DNA of 42,861 nt from a virus (IMGVR_UViG_3300034072_000966:1-42861), one strand, 5' to 3'. Shown: positions 30,756 to 39,032, numbered from the stretch's first letter. Notes: generated by a model from the letters alone, not told the origin. Program-made: numbers and translations.

Positions 30756-31504
30756 GCTGCGGCCCTATTCTGGCTTGCGTGGGCGCGGGGCAGTCGGGCC
30801 TGACGAATGATCGTGCGATTGAGCTCGGCGACATCGAAGCCCTGCGCTGCGAATTCGCGCGGGAGTTTGGTAAGGTCGACCTTTTCGGGATTGCCGATTA
30901 CCAACGCACCGGGGGGAGTGTCACGGTCCTCGGCGTCTGACCAGCGGTTCTTGCGCAGTTCCGTGATGCGAACATAGGCATGGGCGCGATTGATCGCCCA
31001 ATCGGTCAGGAAGGCCCGCGGGGACTGGTAGAGCGTGAAGGACTGGCCGGGTTCGCTCTCGGTGCCGAACAGGGCAGGCTGCGCTTCGCCGAGGATATGG
31101 GCCTCGTCGGTGATCGGGTTCCATGCCAGCACGGCCTCGATGTCGAGATGATCCATGTCGATCGGACCGAGAATGCGGGGTGCCGGGTAAGCGGCGAGGA
31201 TGAGGTGGCGCTCGCCGTCATTCCAGAGACGGAAAGGTGCGAGAGCGTAGACCCCGCCGGTTTGCTGGCGGTTGATCTTGAGCGCGCGCGCTATCGCCGG
31301 GTGATAGGGCGCGCAATCCCACCAGGTCTTGGCTGGGCACTCCTTGCGGATTGCGTGGGTGTATGACGCCACCAGATTATTGATCTCGAGCGCCGATTCC
31401 TCGCCAAGACATTGTGCAGGCGATTGGCCAGAAAGGGCGGCGAAGGAGATCGCCTCGATGCAATCTTGGAATGTCTGGAATCGGTCGGTGAAAAGGTCAG
31501 CCAT
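30752..31504 (-). CDS. Hypothetical replication-module protein
   Basis: The 250-residue product has a helical N-terminus (MADLFTDRFQTFQDCIEAIS). The central part contains CPAKTWWDCAPYHPAIARAL and FRLWNDGERHLILAAYPAPR. The C-terminus is basic and helical (IIRQARLPRAHASQNRAAA). It lies between the VRR-NUC and VapE genes and overlaps both. This suggests a partner of the replication ATPase, possibly taking the place of a primase domain. No recognised catalytic motif supports that. Confidence 0.6.
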   Translation of the reverse strand: MADLFTDRFQTFQDCIEAISFAALSGQSPAQCLGEESALEINNLVASYTHAIRKECPAKTWWDCAPYHPAIARALKINRQQTGGVYALAPFRLWNDGERHLILAAYPAPRILGPIDMDHLDIEAVLAWNPITDEAHILGEAQPALFGTESEPGQSFTLYQSPRAFLTDWAINRAHAYVRITELRKNRWSDAEDRDTPPGALVIGNPEKVDLTKLPREFAAQGFDVAELNRTIIRQARLPRAHASQNRAAA

Positions 31505-31823
31505 GCAGACCCTCCATCCGCAGGCGGTTGGCGACGTCCTCGACGCTCCACGCAGCGAAAGCGATACCGCCGGCGCGCTCTTGGGCCTCGCAGAATTTGA
31601 CCTGTGCGGGCTTGAGGCGGTCGCGGCCGATCTTCGCGTCGATCCAGACAGCGCGGCCCTTCACGGTCGCGGCGATGTCGAGCGTGCCCTTGGTGCCGAA
31701 CTTGGCCGGAACGCCTTGGCGGGTGTAGAGCAGGCCGGGCGTGTCGATGGGCACGGAGACAGCGCCGATGCCGGACAGGAACAGGCGGATTTCGTTCACG
31801 AGGTCGGTGTGAGGCTTGCTCAT
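31497..31823 (-). CDS. VRR-NUC domain nuclease
   Basis: The 108-residue protein is a minimal VRR-NUC endonuclease. The pattern GTLDIAATVKGRAVWIDAK followed by RLKPAQVKFCEAQERAG gives the PD-(D/E)xK-type core (D in LDI, D-x-K in IDAK, then K-x-x-Q). Such phage proteins cut branched DNA, for example Holliday junctions, during replication or before packaging. It overlaps the RecD-like helicase stop by four bases, a common helicase-nuclease pairing. Confidence 0.85.
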   Translation of the reverse strand: MSKPHTDLVNEIRLFLSGIGAVSVPIDTPGLLYTRQGVPAKFGTKGTLDIAATVKGRAVWIDAKIGRDRLKPAQVKFCEAQERAGGIAFAAWSVEDVANRLRMEGLHG

Positions 31824-32935
31824 TGGATCACCGTCACTTTCTCGGCTGCGCGCGTGATCGCGGTGTAAAGCCAGTTCGAGCGCGCTTCGCGGAATGCGCC
31901 ACTTTCGTCGAAGACGATCACATCATTCCATTGTGAGCCCTGCGACTTGTGGCAGGTGATCGCCCATCCGAACGTGAACTCGTCGTATTTGCGGCGCTCG
32001 CGCCAATCCATCTTGTGCTCGGCACCGACAAAGAACTCTTCGGCGACTTCAAGCGTCAACGGATCGCGAACTTCATCGAGCGAGGTCGCCTCAATGGACA
32101 GGCAACCAAACTTGTCGGTCACGCTGTCAGCGACCCACATGCCGCCATTGAAAATTTGCTTCTCGCGCTTGTTCTTGAGGCAGATCAGGCGGTCGCCAGC
32201 AGTCGGATGCCATTCCTCACCGACGCCGGTCAGGCCCTTGAGCGCACGGATGCGACGATTGTATGCGATGCGCGTTCTGTTCAGGCCGCAAAGCAGTTGA
32301 TCTGCGCCCAGCACCAATTCGCGCAGCCGGTCGCCGCCGATGGCAGCGCGGCTTGTAACGAGGCTTTCTCCATACTCGCCCGCTTGGAGCCTCTGCCCTT
32401 CGCGGATCATCATGGACATTCGGATGATGGGGTTGTCTTGCGCTTGCCGGTGAACCTCGGTCAGCATCACGTCGGGCGCACAGTTGATGAAAAAGCCTTC
32501 GTCCTTGACGGGCGGCAACTGCGCCGGATCACCGAGCACAAGGATGCGCTTGCCGAAGCTAAGGAGGTCTCCTGCCAACTCGGCACCGACCATCGACACC
32601 TCGTCCACGATCAACAGCGCCGCGTCTGCGAGATCGCTTTCATCGTTGAGAATGAATGTTGCCTCGCCGGTGCGCTCATTCACTTCGACCTTGTAGATCA
32701 GCGAGTGAATGGTCGATGCGCCGTCGCAGCCTTTCTTTCGCAGCACTAGCGCCGCTTTCCCGGTAAAGGTCGCGTAAAGCACGCGCCCGCGAACGGTGGC
32801 GGCGAGTTCCTTGGCCAGCGTCGTCTTTCCGGTGCCAGCATAGCCAAACAGCCGGAATACCTGCTTGCCGCGCGGGTCTTCCAGCCATGCCTTAACGTCG
32901 GCAATGGCTCGCTCCTGTTGAGGCGACCAGCTCAT
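31820..32935 (-). CDS. SF1 DNA helicase, RecD/Dda-like
   Basis: The 371-residue protein carries SF1B motifs in order: GYAGTGKTTL (I), LLIVDEVSMV (II), LVLGDPAQLPPV (III), VHRQA (IV), GWAITCHKSQGSQW (V) and LYTAITRA (VI). This is the layout of RecD2/Dda-type 5'-3' helicases and of phage AAA_30-UvrD_C_2 proteins. It probably unwinds DNA during phage replication or recombination. It overlaps both neighbours by four bases. Confidence 0.9.
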   Translation of the reverse strand: MSWSPQQERAIADVKAWLEDPRGKQVFRLFGYAGTGKTTLAKELAATVRGRVLYATFTGKAALVLRKKGCDGASTIHSLIYKVEVNERTGEATFILNDESDLADAALLIVDEVSMVGAELAGDLLSFGKRILVLGDPAQLPPVKDEGFFINCAPDVMLTEVHRQAQDNPIIRMSMMIREGQRLQAGEYGESLVTSRAAIGGDRLRELVLGADQLLCGLNRTRIAYNRRIRALKGLTGVGEEWHPTAGDRLICLKNKREKQIFNGGMWVADSVTDKFGCLSIEATSLDEVRDPLTLEVAEEFFVGAEHKMDWRERRKYDEFTFGWAITCHKSQGSQWNDVIVFDESGAFREARSNWLYTAITRAAEKVTVIQ

Positions 32936-34302
32936 GCCGCCCTCCGCGCTTGCCGCGAGGCCCAGACCTTGCGCGCCCAGAACTCGGGGTTCTTGTATCC
33001 GCGCTCGCGGCCCAACTGGACGAGCGCCTCAAAGCTGTTCGCTTTGCCCTGCTCGCGGAACTTGGCGCCGGGTTCGACCCGCTTGACCTCGGCCAGCGTC
33101 CCCTCGATCTGCTCCAGCTCGCGCACGGCCACAGGGGGCGCGTAACCACAGCAAGGGCATTTCGGCGCAGGGCGGTAGACGAAAAAGCACTCGGTGCACT
33201 GGCGCACGGGCGTGTCGAGAGCCTCACGCTTGGCGCGCTTTTCGCGATCCTCAAGACTCCACACCCGCTCGTCATCGGGCAGGCCGTGGCGTAGACTGTT
33301 GCCAGCGTGGTCAAGGATGATGGCAACGTCCTTGCCTTCCATCGGGCGCAGCGCGCGGCCCACCTGTTGGAGATACAGCGAGAGGCTTTTCGTCGGCCGC
33401 AGCAGGATCACCGCCTCGATGGCCGGAACGTCGAAGCCCTCACCGAACAGATCGGCGTTGGACAGGATCAAGGTTTCGCCGCGCCGGAAGCGCTCCACTA
33501 TCGCGTCACGCTCGACCGATGGCATCGTGCCATCGACGTGCTCGGCCGGAATGCCCGCGGCGTTGAACTGCGAGACGATGCTCTGGCTATTTGCAACGCC
33601 CGCGGCGAACACCACAGCGCGCTTGCCGGGGCACAGGTTCCGATAATGGCTGATCGCGTCACCGACCAAAGCCGGTCGATCCATGGCCTTGGCCAGCGCG
33701 CCGGATTTGAAGTCACCAGCGAGCGAGCCGACGCCGGAAAGGTCGGGCACAGACGGAGCGAACAGGCGGAAATCACAAAGGGAACCATCGTCGATCAGCT
33801 CGCGCACGGTCGGTCCTGCGACCATGTGCCCGAACCAGCGTCCAAGGCCCTGCCCGTCAAGGCGGCATGGTGTCGCCGAAAGGCCGAGGATCTTGGCGCG
33901 CTTGTGGTGGTTGAACACCTGATCCCATTGCGCCGCGCCGATATGATGCGCCTCGTCGAAAACGATCAGCGCGGGCTCGGGCAGCTTGTCAAGGCGGCGC
34001 GCGATGGTCTGGATCGAGGCGACCTGCACCAGCGCATTGGGGTCAGTCACAGTGCCAGCCTGGATGAGGCCGTGAGGGATGCCGAGCTCGTAGAATGTGC
34101 GCGATGCCTGCGCCGCCAGTTCGCGGCGATGGGTCAGCCACCAGACGCGGTTGCGCTTCTGTGCGGCGCCGTGGACAACTGTCGACGCGGTGACCGTCTT
34201 GCCGCCACCAGTGGGGAGCTGAAACAGGACGGCGCGCTCGGTGCGGAAAGCCTCGCGGGCCTCGTCGATGGCGCGCTGCTGATATGGTCTAAGCTGGATC
34301 AT
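32932..34302 (-). CDS. SF2 DEAD/DEAH-box helicase with C-terminal zinc motif
   Basis: The 456-residue protein has LPTGGGKT (motif I), FDEAHHIG (II), GLSATPCRLDG (III) and QQVGRALRPMEGK (VI), so it is a full SF2 helicase of the type found in many phage replication modules. After the helicase core there is a four-Cys motif, CTECFFVYRPAPKCPCC, probably a zinc ribbon for DNA contact. A C-terminal helical segment ends the protein (FEALVQLGRERGYKNPEFWA). It may act in origin opening or branch processing together with the RecD-like helicase downstream. Confidence 0.9.
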   Translation of the reverse strand: MIQLRPYQQRAIDEAREAFRTERAVLFQLPTGGGKTVTASTVVHGAAQKRNRVWWLTHRRELAAQASRTFYELGIPHGLIQAGTVTDPNALVQVASIQTIARRLDKLPEPALIVFDEAHHIGAAQWDQVFNHHKRAKILGLSATPCRLDGQGLGRWFGHMVAGPTVRELIDDGSLCDFRLFAPSVPDLSGVGSLAGDFKSGALAKAMDRPALVGDAISHYRNLCPGKRAVVFAAGVANSQSIVSQFNAAGIPAEHVDGTMPSVERDAIVERFRRGETLILSNADLFGEGFDVPAIEAVILLRPTKSLSLYLQQVGRALRPMEGKDVAIILDHAGNSLRHGLPDDERVWSLEDREKRAKREALDTPVRQCTECFFVYRPAPKCPCCGYAPPVAVRELEQIEGTLAEVKRVEPGAKFREQGKANSFEALVQLGRERGYKNPEFWARKVWASRQARRAA

Positions 34303-34385
34303 GGCTCACCGATGTCAGGTGGTGGTGTCCGGTGTTTTCCCACGCCCACCGGCAGGCGCTTCCACGCGCTCGCAGCGCGACAGGC

Positions 34386-34886
34386 TCAGAAGGGGATGTC
34401 GTCGTCGAGGTCGTCGTAGGTTCCGCCGGTCGTGCCGCCACTGGCACCGCCAGCCGCGCCGCCCGTGCCGCCACCGTGATCCCAGCCGCCACCGGATGCG
34501 CCCGATTGTGCTGACCCGCCGGACTGCCCATCCGAGCGCTTGTCACCCAGCAGGACGAGCGTGCCGTTGTAGGGCTTGAGAACGATCTCGGTCGAATAGC
34601 GGTCGTTGCCCGACTGATCCTGCCACTTGCGGGTCTGAAGCTGGCCCTCGACGTAGATCTTGGAGCCCTTCTTGACGAAGCGCTCGATCACGCCGACCAG
34701 CCCCTCGTTGAACACGGCGATCGAGTGCCACTCGGTGCGCTCCTGCTTCTCCCCGGTGTTCTTGTCCTTCCACGTTTCCGACGTGGCGATGCGCAGGTTT
34801 GCGACCTTGCCGCCGTTCTGGAAGCTGCGGATTTCGGGATCGGCGCCGACATTGCCGATCAGCATGACCTTGTTGAGGCTCGACAT
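34386..34886 (-). CDS. ssb: Single-stranded DNA-binding protein
   Basis: The 166-residue protein starts MSSLNKVMLIGNVGADPEIR and has the full OB fold of bacterial SSB (TEWHSIAVFN, KGSKIYVEGQLQTRKWQD). A Gly/Ser-rich flexible linker (about 118-155) follows, and the acidic tip DDLDDDIPF is used to bind partner proteins. AAGGAG lies seven bases upstream. It coats single-stranded DNA during phage replication and recombination. The 83 bp between its stop and the next gene (34303-34385) hold nothing recognisable. Confidence 0.97.
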   Translation of the reverse strand: MSSLNKVMLIGNVGADPEIRSFQNGGKVANLRIATSETWKDKNTGEKQERTEWHSIAVFNEGLVGVIERFVKKGSKIYVEGQLQTRKWQDQSGNDRYSTEIVLKPYNGTLVLLGDKRSDGQSGGSAQSGASGGGWDHGGGTGGAAGGASGGTTGGTYDDLDDDIPF

Positions 34887-35485
34887 TATTCGGCTCCTTC
34901 AAGGGTTGCGGCGTCGAGGATTGCGGCGTCGACCTGAGCCGAAAGGTCGGGGCGCTTCTTGGCCAGCCAAGCGCGCTGCTCTATCACCTTGGGGTCGGCC
35001 TCGAACGCATCGAGGTTTTCGGTGCGGGCGCGGTCGATCAGCGCGTTCGCCATCAGGACGGCGCGGTCTTCCTTGGGCGCGGCTTGCTCAACCTTGAGGG
35101 GCTGGACGGTGTAGGGTTTGCGCGCCGAGCGGGTTTCCGTCAGCGCCATGACCTCGGCCTTTTCCAGACCGGACATGTGGCTGATGCGAATGCCGCCCAC
35201 TTCCATCCCGCCCCATTTGACCTTGGGATCGCGGAACAGGGTCATGGATCGCCCGACATACTTGGACGCGTCGGGCCCCCACACCTTCACCATGACGCGG
35301 CGCATGGACTTGCAGGGGCGATAGGGCTTTCCGTTGTCGCCTTCGAAGAAGACGTTGACCGGCTGCTCAGCGTTGCCCTCGTTGCCGGTCACGCGCGTGA
35401 TCGTGATAGTGCGCGGGCCACCGATAAGGTCGTCGGCGTTGATCTGATCACTTTTGGGGGCAATAGTTTGGGTCATATCGACCAT
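34886..35485 (-). CDS. Early DNA-metabolism protein, OB-fold-like
   Basis: ATG 35485 is taken as the start because AAGGAG lies eight bases before it; the longer frame begins upstream of any signal. The 199-residue product has a beta-rich core, GGPRTITITRVTGNEGNAEQ, then RPCKSMRRVMVKVWG and YVGRSMTLFRDPKVKWGG. A helical C-terminus follows (ADPKVIEQRAWLAKKRPDLS). Proteins of this shape are found next to SSB and YqaJ exonucleases in many phages. They may bind DNA or the exonuclease, possibly serving as annealing partner. Function is inferred from context only. Confidence 0.6.
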   Translation of the reverse strand: MVDMTQTIAPKSDQINADDLIGGPRTITITRVTGNEGNAEQPVNVFFEGDNGKPYRPCKSMRRVMVKVWGPDASKYVGRSMTLFRDPKVKWGGMEVGGIRISHMSGLEKAEVMALTETRSARKPYTVQPLKVEQAAPKEDRAVLMANALIDRARTENLDAFEADPKVIEQRAWLAKKRPDLSAQVDAAILDAATLEGAE

Positions 35486-35543
35486 TTCGTTTTCTCCTTG
35501 TGTCCGGTCCCGGACCTTTCCGGGTGCGTCGGATTGGGTTGCG

Positions 35544-35834
35544 TCAGGCAGCGGCGCGTGAAAGCGCGGCCCGACCAAGCGGGGTGTCGGCCAACATGCC
35601 GAGCGCCGCCTTGTAGGTTTCGAGGAGCATGTCCTGCTCGGCGCGGTCGTCGAGCTTCATCTTCCGCAGCCGCACGATCTGGCGCATGATCTTGGGGTCG
35701 TAACCGACAGCTTTGGCCTCGGCGTAGACATCGCGGATGTCGTCCCCGATGCCCTTCTTTTCTTCCTCAAGACGCTCGATGCGCTCGATCAGCAGGCGCA
35801 GGCGGTCGTCAGCACTGTTGTGCCCAGCGGTCAT
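35544..35834 (-). CDS. GapR-like DNA-binding protein (DUF2312)
   Basis: The 96-residue protein matches DUF2312/GapR. It is a long N-terminal coiled coil (ADDRLRLLIERIERLEEEKK) followed by YAEAKAVGYDPKIMRQIVRL and RKMKLDDRAEQDMLLETYK. GapR of Caulobacter forms a ring around overtwisted DNA and helps topoisomerases in front of replication forks. Its presence in the early operon suggests that the phage carries its own version for replication. The family is typical of Alphaproteobacteria, which supports the host assignment. Confidence 0.9.
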   Translation of the reverse strand: MTAGHNSADDRLRLLIERIERLEEEKKGIGDDIRDVYAEAKAVGYDPKIMRQIVRLRKMKLDDRAEQDMLLETYKAALGMLADTPLGRAALSRAAA

Positions 35835-36523
35835 ACAAACATCTCCTCTTCGACACGTCTTTCAGTCGGGATCAGCCGCTCGTCCGCAGACAGGGCGGCG
35901 TGATAGTCGGCGATGACCTCCGCGATTTTCGCTTCGAAGGCCTCGCAAGCGGCGATGATGGCCGCCTGAATTTCGGGATCAGCCTCGCACCGCATTGGGC
36001 GCATCGGAAGACCGCCCGAATAGCTGATCAGGTCGCACCAGCGCCGCCCGGTGACGAGCAACGCGGTCTGCACCTGGAGCGTGAACTCGTCGGGAGTGAT
36101 GCCGTCGCGGTAGTATTCGACGATGGCCTGCACCTGGTATTTCTGGATGCGAGACTTGCACTCGATCATGCCATCCGCGCCGACCAACCCGTCAGGCGAG
36201 CATCCGAGCGTGAAGCCCCAACGGTCGTTCGTGACGAAGCCAACCTCTTGGACCGGCGCGAAATGTTCGGCGTAAAGAGCGCGGGCGAGTATTTCGTCCT
36301 CATGCCCGCGCAACATGGCCTCGCCGATGTAGGTCGGTTCGACGTATCCGGTGATGCGCTGGGCGGCGAGCTCCCATACATGGGCGCGGGTCTTGTCGTT
36401 GTTGGCGACCTTGAGCGTCGGCGTCAGGATCAGCTTCATTTCCGAAGCGGTGATCAGCCCACATCGGGCCTGATGCCATTCTTCGCTGCCTTGGATCAGG
36501 TCAGAGTGATAGGTGATGCTCAT
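35831..36523 (-). CDS. YqaJ-type exonuclease (lambda Exo-like)
   Basis: The start at ATG 36523 overlaps the upstream stop; the 55 codons before it lie in the previous gene. The 230-residue protein shows the YqaJ recombinase pattern. It has QGSEEWHQARCGLITASEM, a region with GHEDEILARALY, then LGCSPDGLVGADGMIECKSR, the D...E-x-K catalytic core, and LQVQTALLVTGRRWCDLISY. These enzymes chew one DNA strand for annealing-type recombination. A partner annealase may be the protein encoded at 34886-35485. Confidence 0.9.
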   Translation of the reverse strand: MSITYHSDLIQGSEEWHQARCGLITASEMKLILTPTLKVANNDKTRAHVWELAAQRITGYVEPTYIGEAMLRGHEDEILARALYAEHFAPVQEVGFVTNDRWGFTLGCSPDGLVGADGMIECKSRIQKYQVQAIVEYYRDGITPDEFTLQVQTALLVTGRRWCDLISYSGGLPMRPMRCEADPEIQAAIIAACEAFEAKIAEVIADYHAALSADERLIPTERRVEEEMFV

Positions 36524-37158
36524 GCCGCCAGCTCCCGCTTTGCAAGGGCTTCGTCGCGCAGCTTGACGTGGCGCTCGTAACAGGCGCGCACCTCGGGATA
36601 GAGGGCGGCATAGGCGTCGAACTTGTCCCGCTGGTGCAGGATGGTAGAGTGATCGCGGCCACCCATTTTGCGGCCGATCTGCGAGCATGACATTCCATGC
36701 TCAATGCAGAGCTTGGTCAGCACCAAGCGCGGCAGGATGAGTCGGCGAAACCGCTTGGGGCCAATGATGTCCGCAGCGGTGGCCTTGAAATCGCGCCCTA
36801 TCGAAGCGGCAAGCACCTTGAATTGGAACGGGCCTTCAAAGGGATTGATTGACGGCGCCGGGACAACCTTGGGCAGCGGCTCTCTGGTCTTGAAAACCGG
36901 CTTCGTGCGCGGCTTGACCGGTTCCACGACCTTGCGGATACCACTGCGATTGAAGCGCACATCATAGTCGAACGCATCAGAAGGGAGCGGTTCGGGGATC
37001 TTGGCCGGCGGGCGACCTTCGCTTTCCCGAAGGATGCGGTCAATCCTGACGAGCGGCACATTAAAGCCGTAGGTGTTGCGGATGCCAGCGCGCACTCGGT
37101 CGGGCGTCTTGAGGTATGCCAGCGCCCGCACGGCTCTTGTGATTTCGGTGGTCATCAT
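36520..37158 (-). CDS. DnaA domain IV-like DNA-binding protein
   Basis: The 212-residue protein has a basic, proline-rich N-terminal half. In its C-terminal half is a DnaA domain IV (about 112-190). VLAASIGRDFKATAADIIGP is followed by LVLTKLCIEHGMSCSQIGRK and GGRDHSTILHQRDKF, the DnaA signature that contacts DnaA boxes. The AAA+ ATPase domain is absent. It may bind origin DNA or compete with host DnaA. It overlaps both neighbours. Confidence 0.85.
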   Translation of the reverse strand: MMTTEITRAVRALAYLKTPDRVRAGIRNTYGFNVPLVRIDRILRESEGRPPAKIPEPLPSDAFDYDVRFNRSGIRKVVEPVKPRTKPVFKTREPLPKVVPAPSINPFEGPFQFKVLAASIGRDFKATAADIIGPKRFRRLILPRLVLTKLCIEHGMSCSQIGRKMGGRDHSTILHQRDKFDAYAALYPEVRACYERHVKLRDEALAKRELAA

Positions 37159-37634
37159 GCCACCAGCCTCAGGCGTTCGACCCGGCTGATGTAGGCGTCG
37201 AGCGCGGCGCGGGTGCGCTTCAAGTCGGGCAGGGCGTCAAGCTGCTCCTTCGGCGTTTCCTGCGAACCACCATCGCCGCGCGGGCAACGCATTTCGCACA
37301 GCATCGCCACGGCCCGCGCCATGTCCGGCAGGGGATCGCCAGCACTGGCCTCGATGGGCGCGGCGACCGAGCCATAGAGCCGGTGATAGGGGTCGACGTA
37401 GTGAGCACCATAGACCGCGCCGATGCGGGCGATGGTCACGGCATTCAGGTCGGCGCTTTCGTTCCTGGCATTGCGGACGGTGCCGATGGACACACCCAGC
37501 CGATCGGCGGTGCATTGGTCGCTTTCGGCGTGATCGCGCTGCACATCGCGGATGATGTGCGCGACTGCGCTGCGCAATGACTTTTGCGTTGGGAGCCGAA
37601 GGGGCAACAGGACATTGTTGCTGTCAGCGGGCAT
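37155..37634 (-). CDS. HTH regulator in the early operon (CII-like position)
   Basis: ATG 37634 is chosen because GGAG lies six bases upstream; ORF extension to 37880 reads through the neighbouring gene's DNA in another frame. The 159-residue product contains DQCTADRLGVSIGTVRNARN, a helix-turn-helix, and then ADLNAVTIARIGAVYGAHYV. The C-terminal half is helical with four Arg-rich segments. Its place after the Cro-like gene is where lambdoid phages carry CII-type activators, but it has no specific CII signature. Confidence 0.7.
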   Translation of the reverse strand: MPADSNNVLLPLRLPTQKSLRSAVAHIIRDVQRDHAESDQCTADRLGVSIGTVRNARNESADLNAVTIARIGAVYGAHYVDPYHRLYGSVAAPIEASAGDPLPDMARAVAMLCEMRCPRGDGGSQETPKEQLDALPDLKRTRAALDAYISRVERLRLVA

Positions 37635-38022
37635 TGTTGTCTCCATGGAAAAAGGTCTCGCCCTTCGCGTCCATTCCCAGCGTGCATGCTTGCCGCTTGT
37701 CCCCGCGCCGGTTGTCACTCGCAGCTGGACGCGCTTCGCAGCCGCGGGCGAGCGTCGGCTGTCGGGAGTACCGGGGGGCGGTGTGGGTGTGGGGGCCGCT
37801 CGGAAGGGGGGCGACCCCGACGCGCCGGGAGGGGGTGGCGCGATTGAAGGAAAGGTGACGGCGCGCAAGATCGCGCTCAATCGCCCGCGCAGTGCTACGG
37901 CTCATGGCGACATGCCGTACAAGCACCGGATCGGCCCAGATGTCAGCGAGAGCCTTGCGAACCGACGCAAGCAAGGCCTCGTCCTCCGGAGTGAGCGCTG
38001 CGCGGGCGATCATCGCAATCAT
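37624..38022 (-). CDS. Hypothetical early protein with basic tail
   Basis: The 132-residue frame starts at ATG 38022, overlapping the Cro-like gene stop (ATGA), and ends 11 bases into the next gene. The first half is helical (ALTPEDEALLASVRKALADI, then WADPVLVRHVAMSRSTARAI). The second half is Arg/Pro-rich and low complexity (RRVGVAPLPSGPHTHTAPR). The coupled overlaps at both ends argue that the whole frame is translated. Function unknown. Confidence 0.6.
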   Translation of the reverse strand: MIAMIARAALTPEDEALLASVRKALADIWADPVLVRHVAMSRSTARAIERDLARRHLSFNRATPSRRVGVAPLPSGPHTHTAPRYSRQPTLARGCEARPAASDNRRGDKRQACTLGMDAKGETFFHGDNNAR

Positions 38023-38222
38023 GCAGCGGCCTGCGGCAGTTCGGGAAGTTCGACGCCTTCCGCGCTGGCGAGCAGCTTGAGGTGTGACAGGCGCGAGGCC
38101 GGAATGCCGATCTTTCGCCAGCTATGGACGGTGGACACCGGTGCGCTGATGCGCTTGGCGACGGCAGTGGTGCCGCCCAAGGCGTCAATGACCCGATCCG
38201 CGTATGTGCCATGATTGCTCAT
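38019..38222 (-). CDS. Cro-like repressor
   Basis: The ATG at 38222 is preferred because the upstream DNA is filled with operator sites. The 67-residue product (MSNHGTYADRVIDALGGTTAV, then AKRISAPVSTVHSWRKIGIP) is a small single-domain helix-turn-helix protein of the type encoded divergently from CI repressors in alphaproteobacterial prophages. It is the first gene of the leftward early operon. A promoter-like pair (TTGCGA at 38258-38253, CATAAC at 38235-38230, 17-base gap) overlaps the operators. With so short a leader the mRNA may be nearly leaderless. Confidence 0.8.
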   Translation of the reverse strand: MSNHGTYADRVIDALGGTTAVAKRISAPVSTVHSWRKIGIPASRLSHLKLLASAEGVELPELPQAAA

Positions 38223-38233
38223 GCCGAGCGTTA

Positions 38234-38289
38234 TGCGATAATCGCAAGTCAATCGCAAGCCCAAATCGCAAAAATATGCGATAATCGCG
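38234..38289. promoter_or_regulatory. Operator region between Cro-like and CI-like genes
   Basis: TGCGATAATCGCA, a perfect 13-base palindrome, lies at 38234-38246, and TGCGATAATCGCG at 38277-38289. Two single half-sites ATCGCA lie between them at 38252-38257 and 38265-38270. The two full sites are 43 bases apart, about four DNA turns. The leftward promoter candidate overlaps the first site. These are the likely binding sites of the CI-like and Cro-like proteins. Confidence 0.8.
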
Positions 38290-38324
38290 CGGGCGACCTC
38301 GGTGACGGTGCATTAAAAGGCGCC

Positions 38325-38945
38325 ATGGACACCGAGACCGTGCAGGAAATCATGGACCGCCGCGGTTGGCGGCAAGTCGATTTGGCCGAAGCCTTGGGCA
38401 TCACCCAGGACAAGGTGAGCAAGGCAATGGCCGGCACGCGCCAATGGAAAGCCGCGGAGGTTGCCAAGTTGCAGGTGCTGCTGGGCGATCATGACGACAT
38501 GGCGCGCCTGCCAGATATTCCTCCACGCGGATACGAACGCGAATATGTCGATGTTGCTGTACTACCATCCTACGCGGGGATGGGCGGCGGCGGATTGGGC
38601 GAAGGCGAGCAAATCGTTGCCAAATTACCTCGTGAGCTGATCGAGGATTTGCATGGCAAGCCGGCCGACTTTGAGCTTATCGACGTTCGCGGCGACAGCA
38701 TGGAGCCCGACTTTCATCACGGCGATCAGATCTTGATCGATCGCCGCGACCGCGACCCGCGTCAGCCCGGCCCCTTCGCCCTTTGGGACGAGGACGGCTA
38801 TGTCATAAAGCTCGTGGAGCGCGTGCCTGGGCGGCGCGGATGGTATCGAGTATTCAGCGCGAACCCCCGTTATTCGGAATACGAGATAGAGGAAACCGAG
38901 GCCACGATTCGCGGGCGGCCCGTCTGGTTTGCGCGAAGGCTCTAG
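38325..38945 (+). CDS. CI-like repressor with S24 peptidase domain
   Basis: The 206-residue protein starts at ATG 38325 after AAAAGG. Residues 5-50 are an HTH (WRQVDLAEALGITQDKVSKA). The C-terminal half is a LexA/S24 domain with the active-site serine in GDSMEPDF (S125) and lysine in YVIKLVERV (K162). An Ala-Gly bond in SYAGMGGGG (A84-G85) is the likely self-cleavage site. It should keep the prophage silent and be inactivated by RecA after DNA damage. Palindromic operators lie on both sides of the gene. It is the only strong candidate for the lysogeny repressor. Confidence 0.92.
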   Translation: MDTETVQEIMDRRGWRQVDLAEALGITQDKVSKAMAGTRQWKAAEVAKLQVLLGDHDDMARLPDIPPRGYEREYVDVAVLPSYAGMGGGGLGEGEQIVAKLPRELIEDLHGKPADFELIDVRGDSMEPDFHHGDQILIDRRDRDPRQPGPFALWDEDGYVIKLVERVPGRRGWYRVFSANPRYSEYEIEETEATIRGRPVWFARRL

Positions 38946-38954
38946 CGATTAATT

Positions 38955-38989
38955 TGCGATAATCGCATTTTGCTCTTGCGATAGTCGCA
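38955..38989. promoter_or_regulatory. Second operator pair downstream of CI-like gene
   Basis: TGCGATAATCGCA (38955-38967) and TGCGATAGTCGCA (38977-38989) start 22 bases apart, two DNA turns. They repeat the palindrome found upstream of the CI-like gene. TTGCGA at 38976-38981 with TAAAGC at 38999-39004 (17-base gap) is a weak promoter candidate for the rightward small-gene chain. Repression of that chain, including the integrase, by the CI-like protein is inferred. Confidence 0.75.
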
Positions 38990-39032
38990 TAAAGCGCATA
39001 AAGCATCCCCCATCACCCTGATGGAGGACGCA

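Noticed and set aside
29514-30803. Plus-strand open frame of 429 codons
   Set aside because: Antisense to the VapE gene, which has Walker motifs. The composition is shadow-like.
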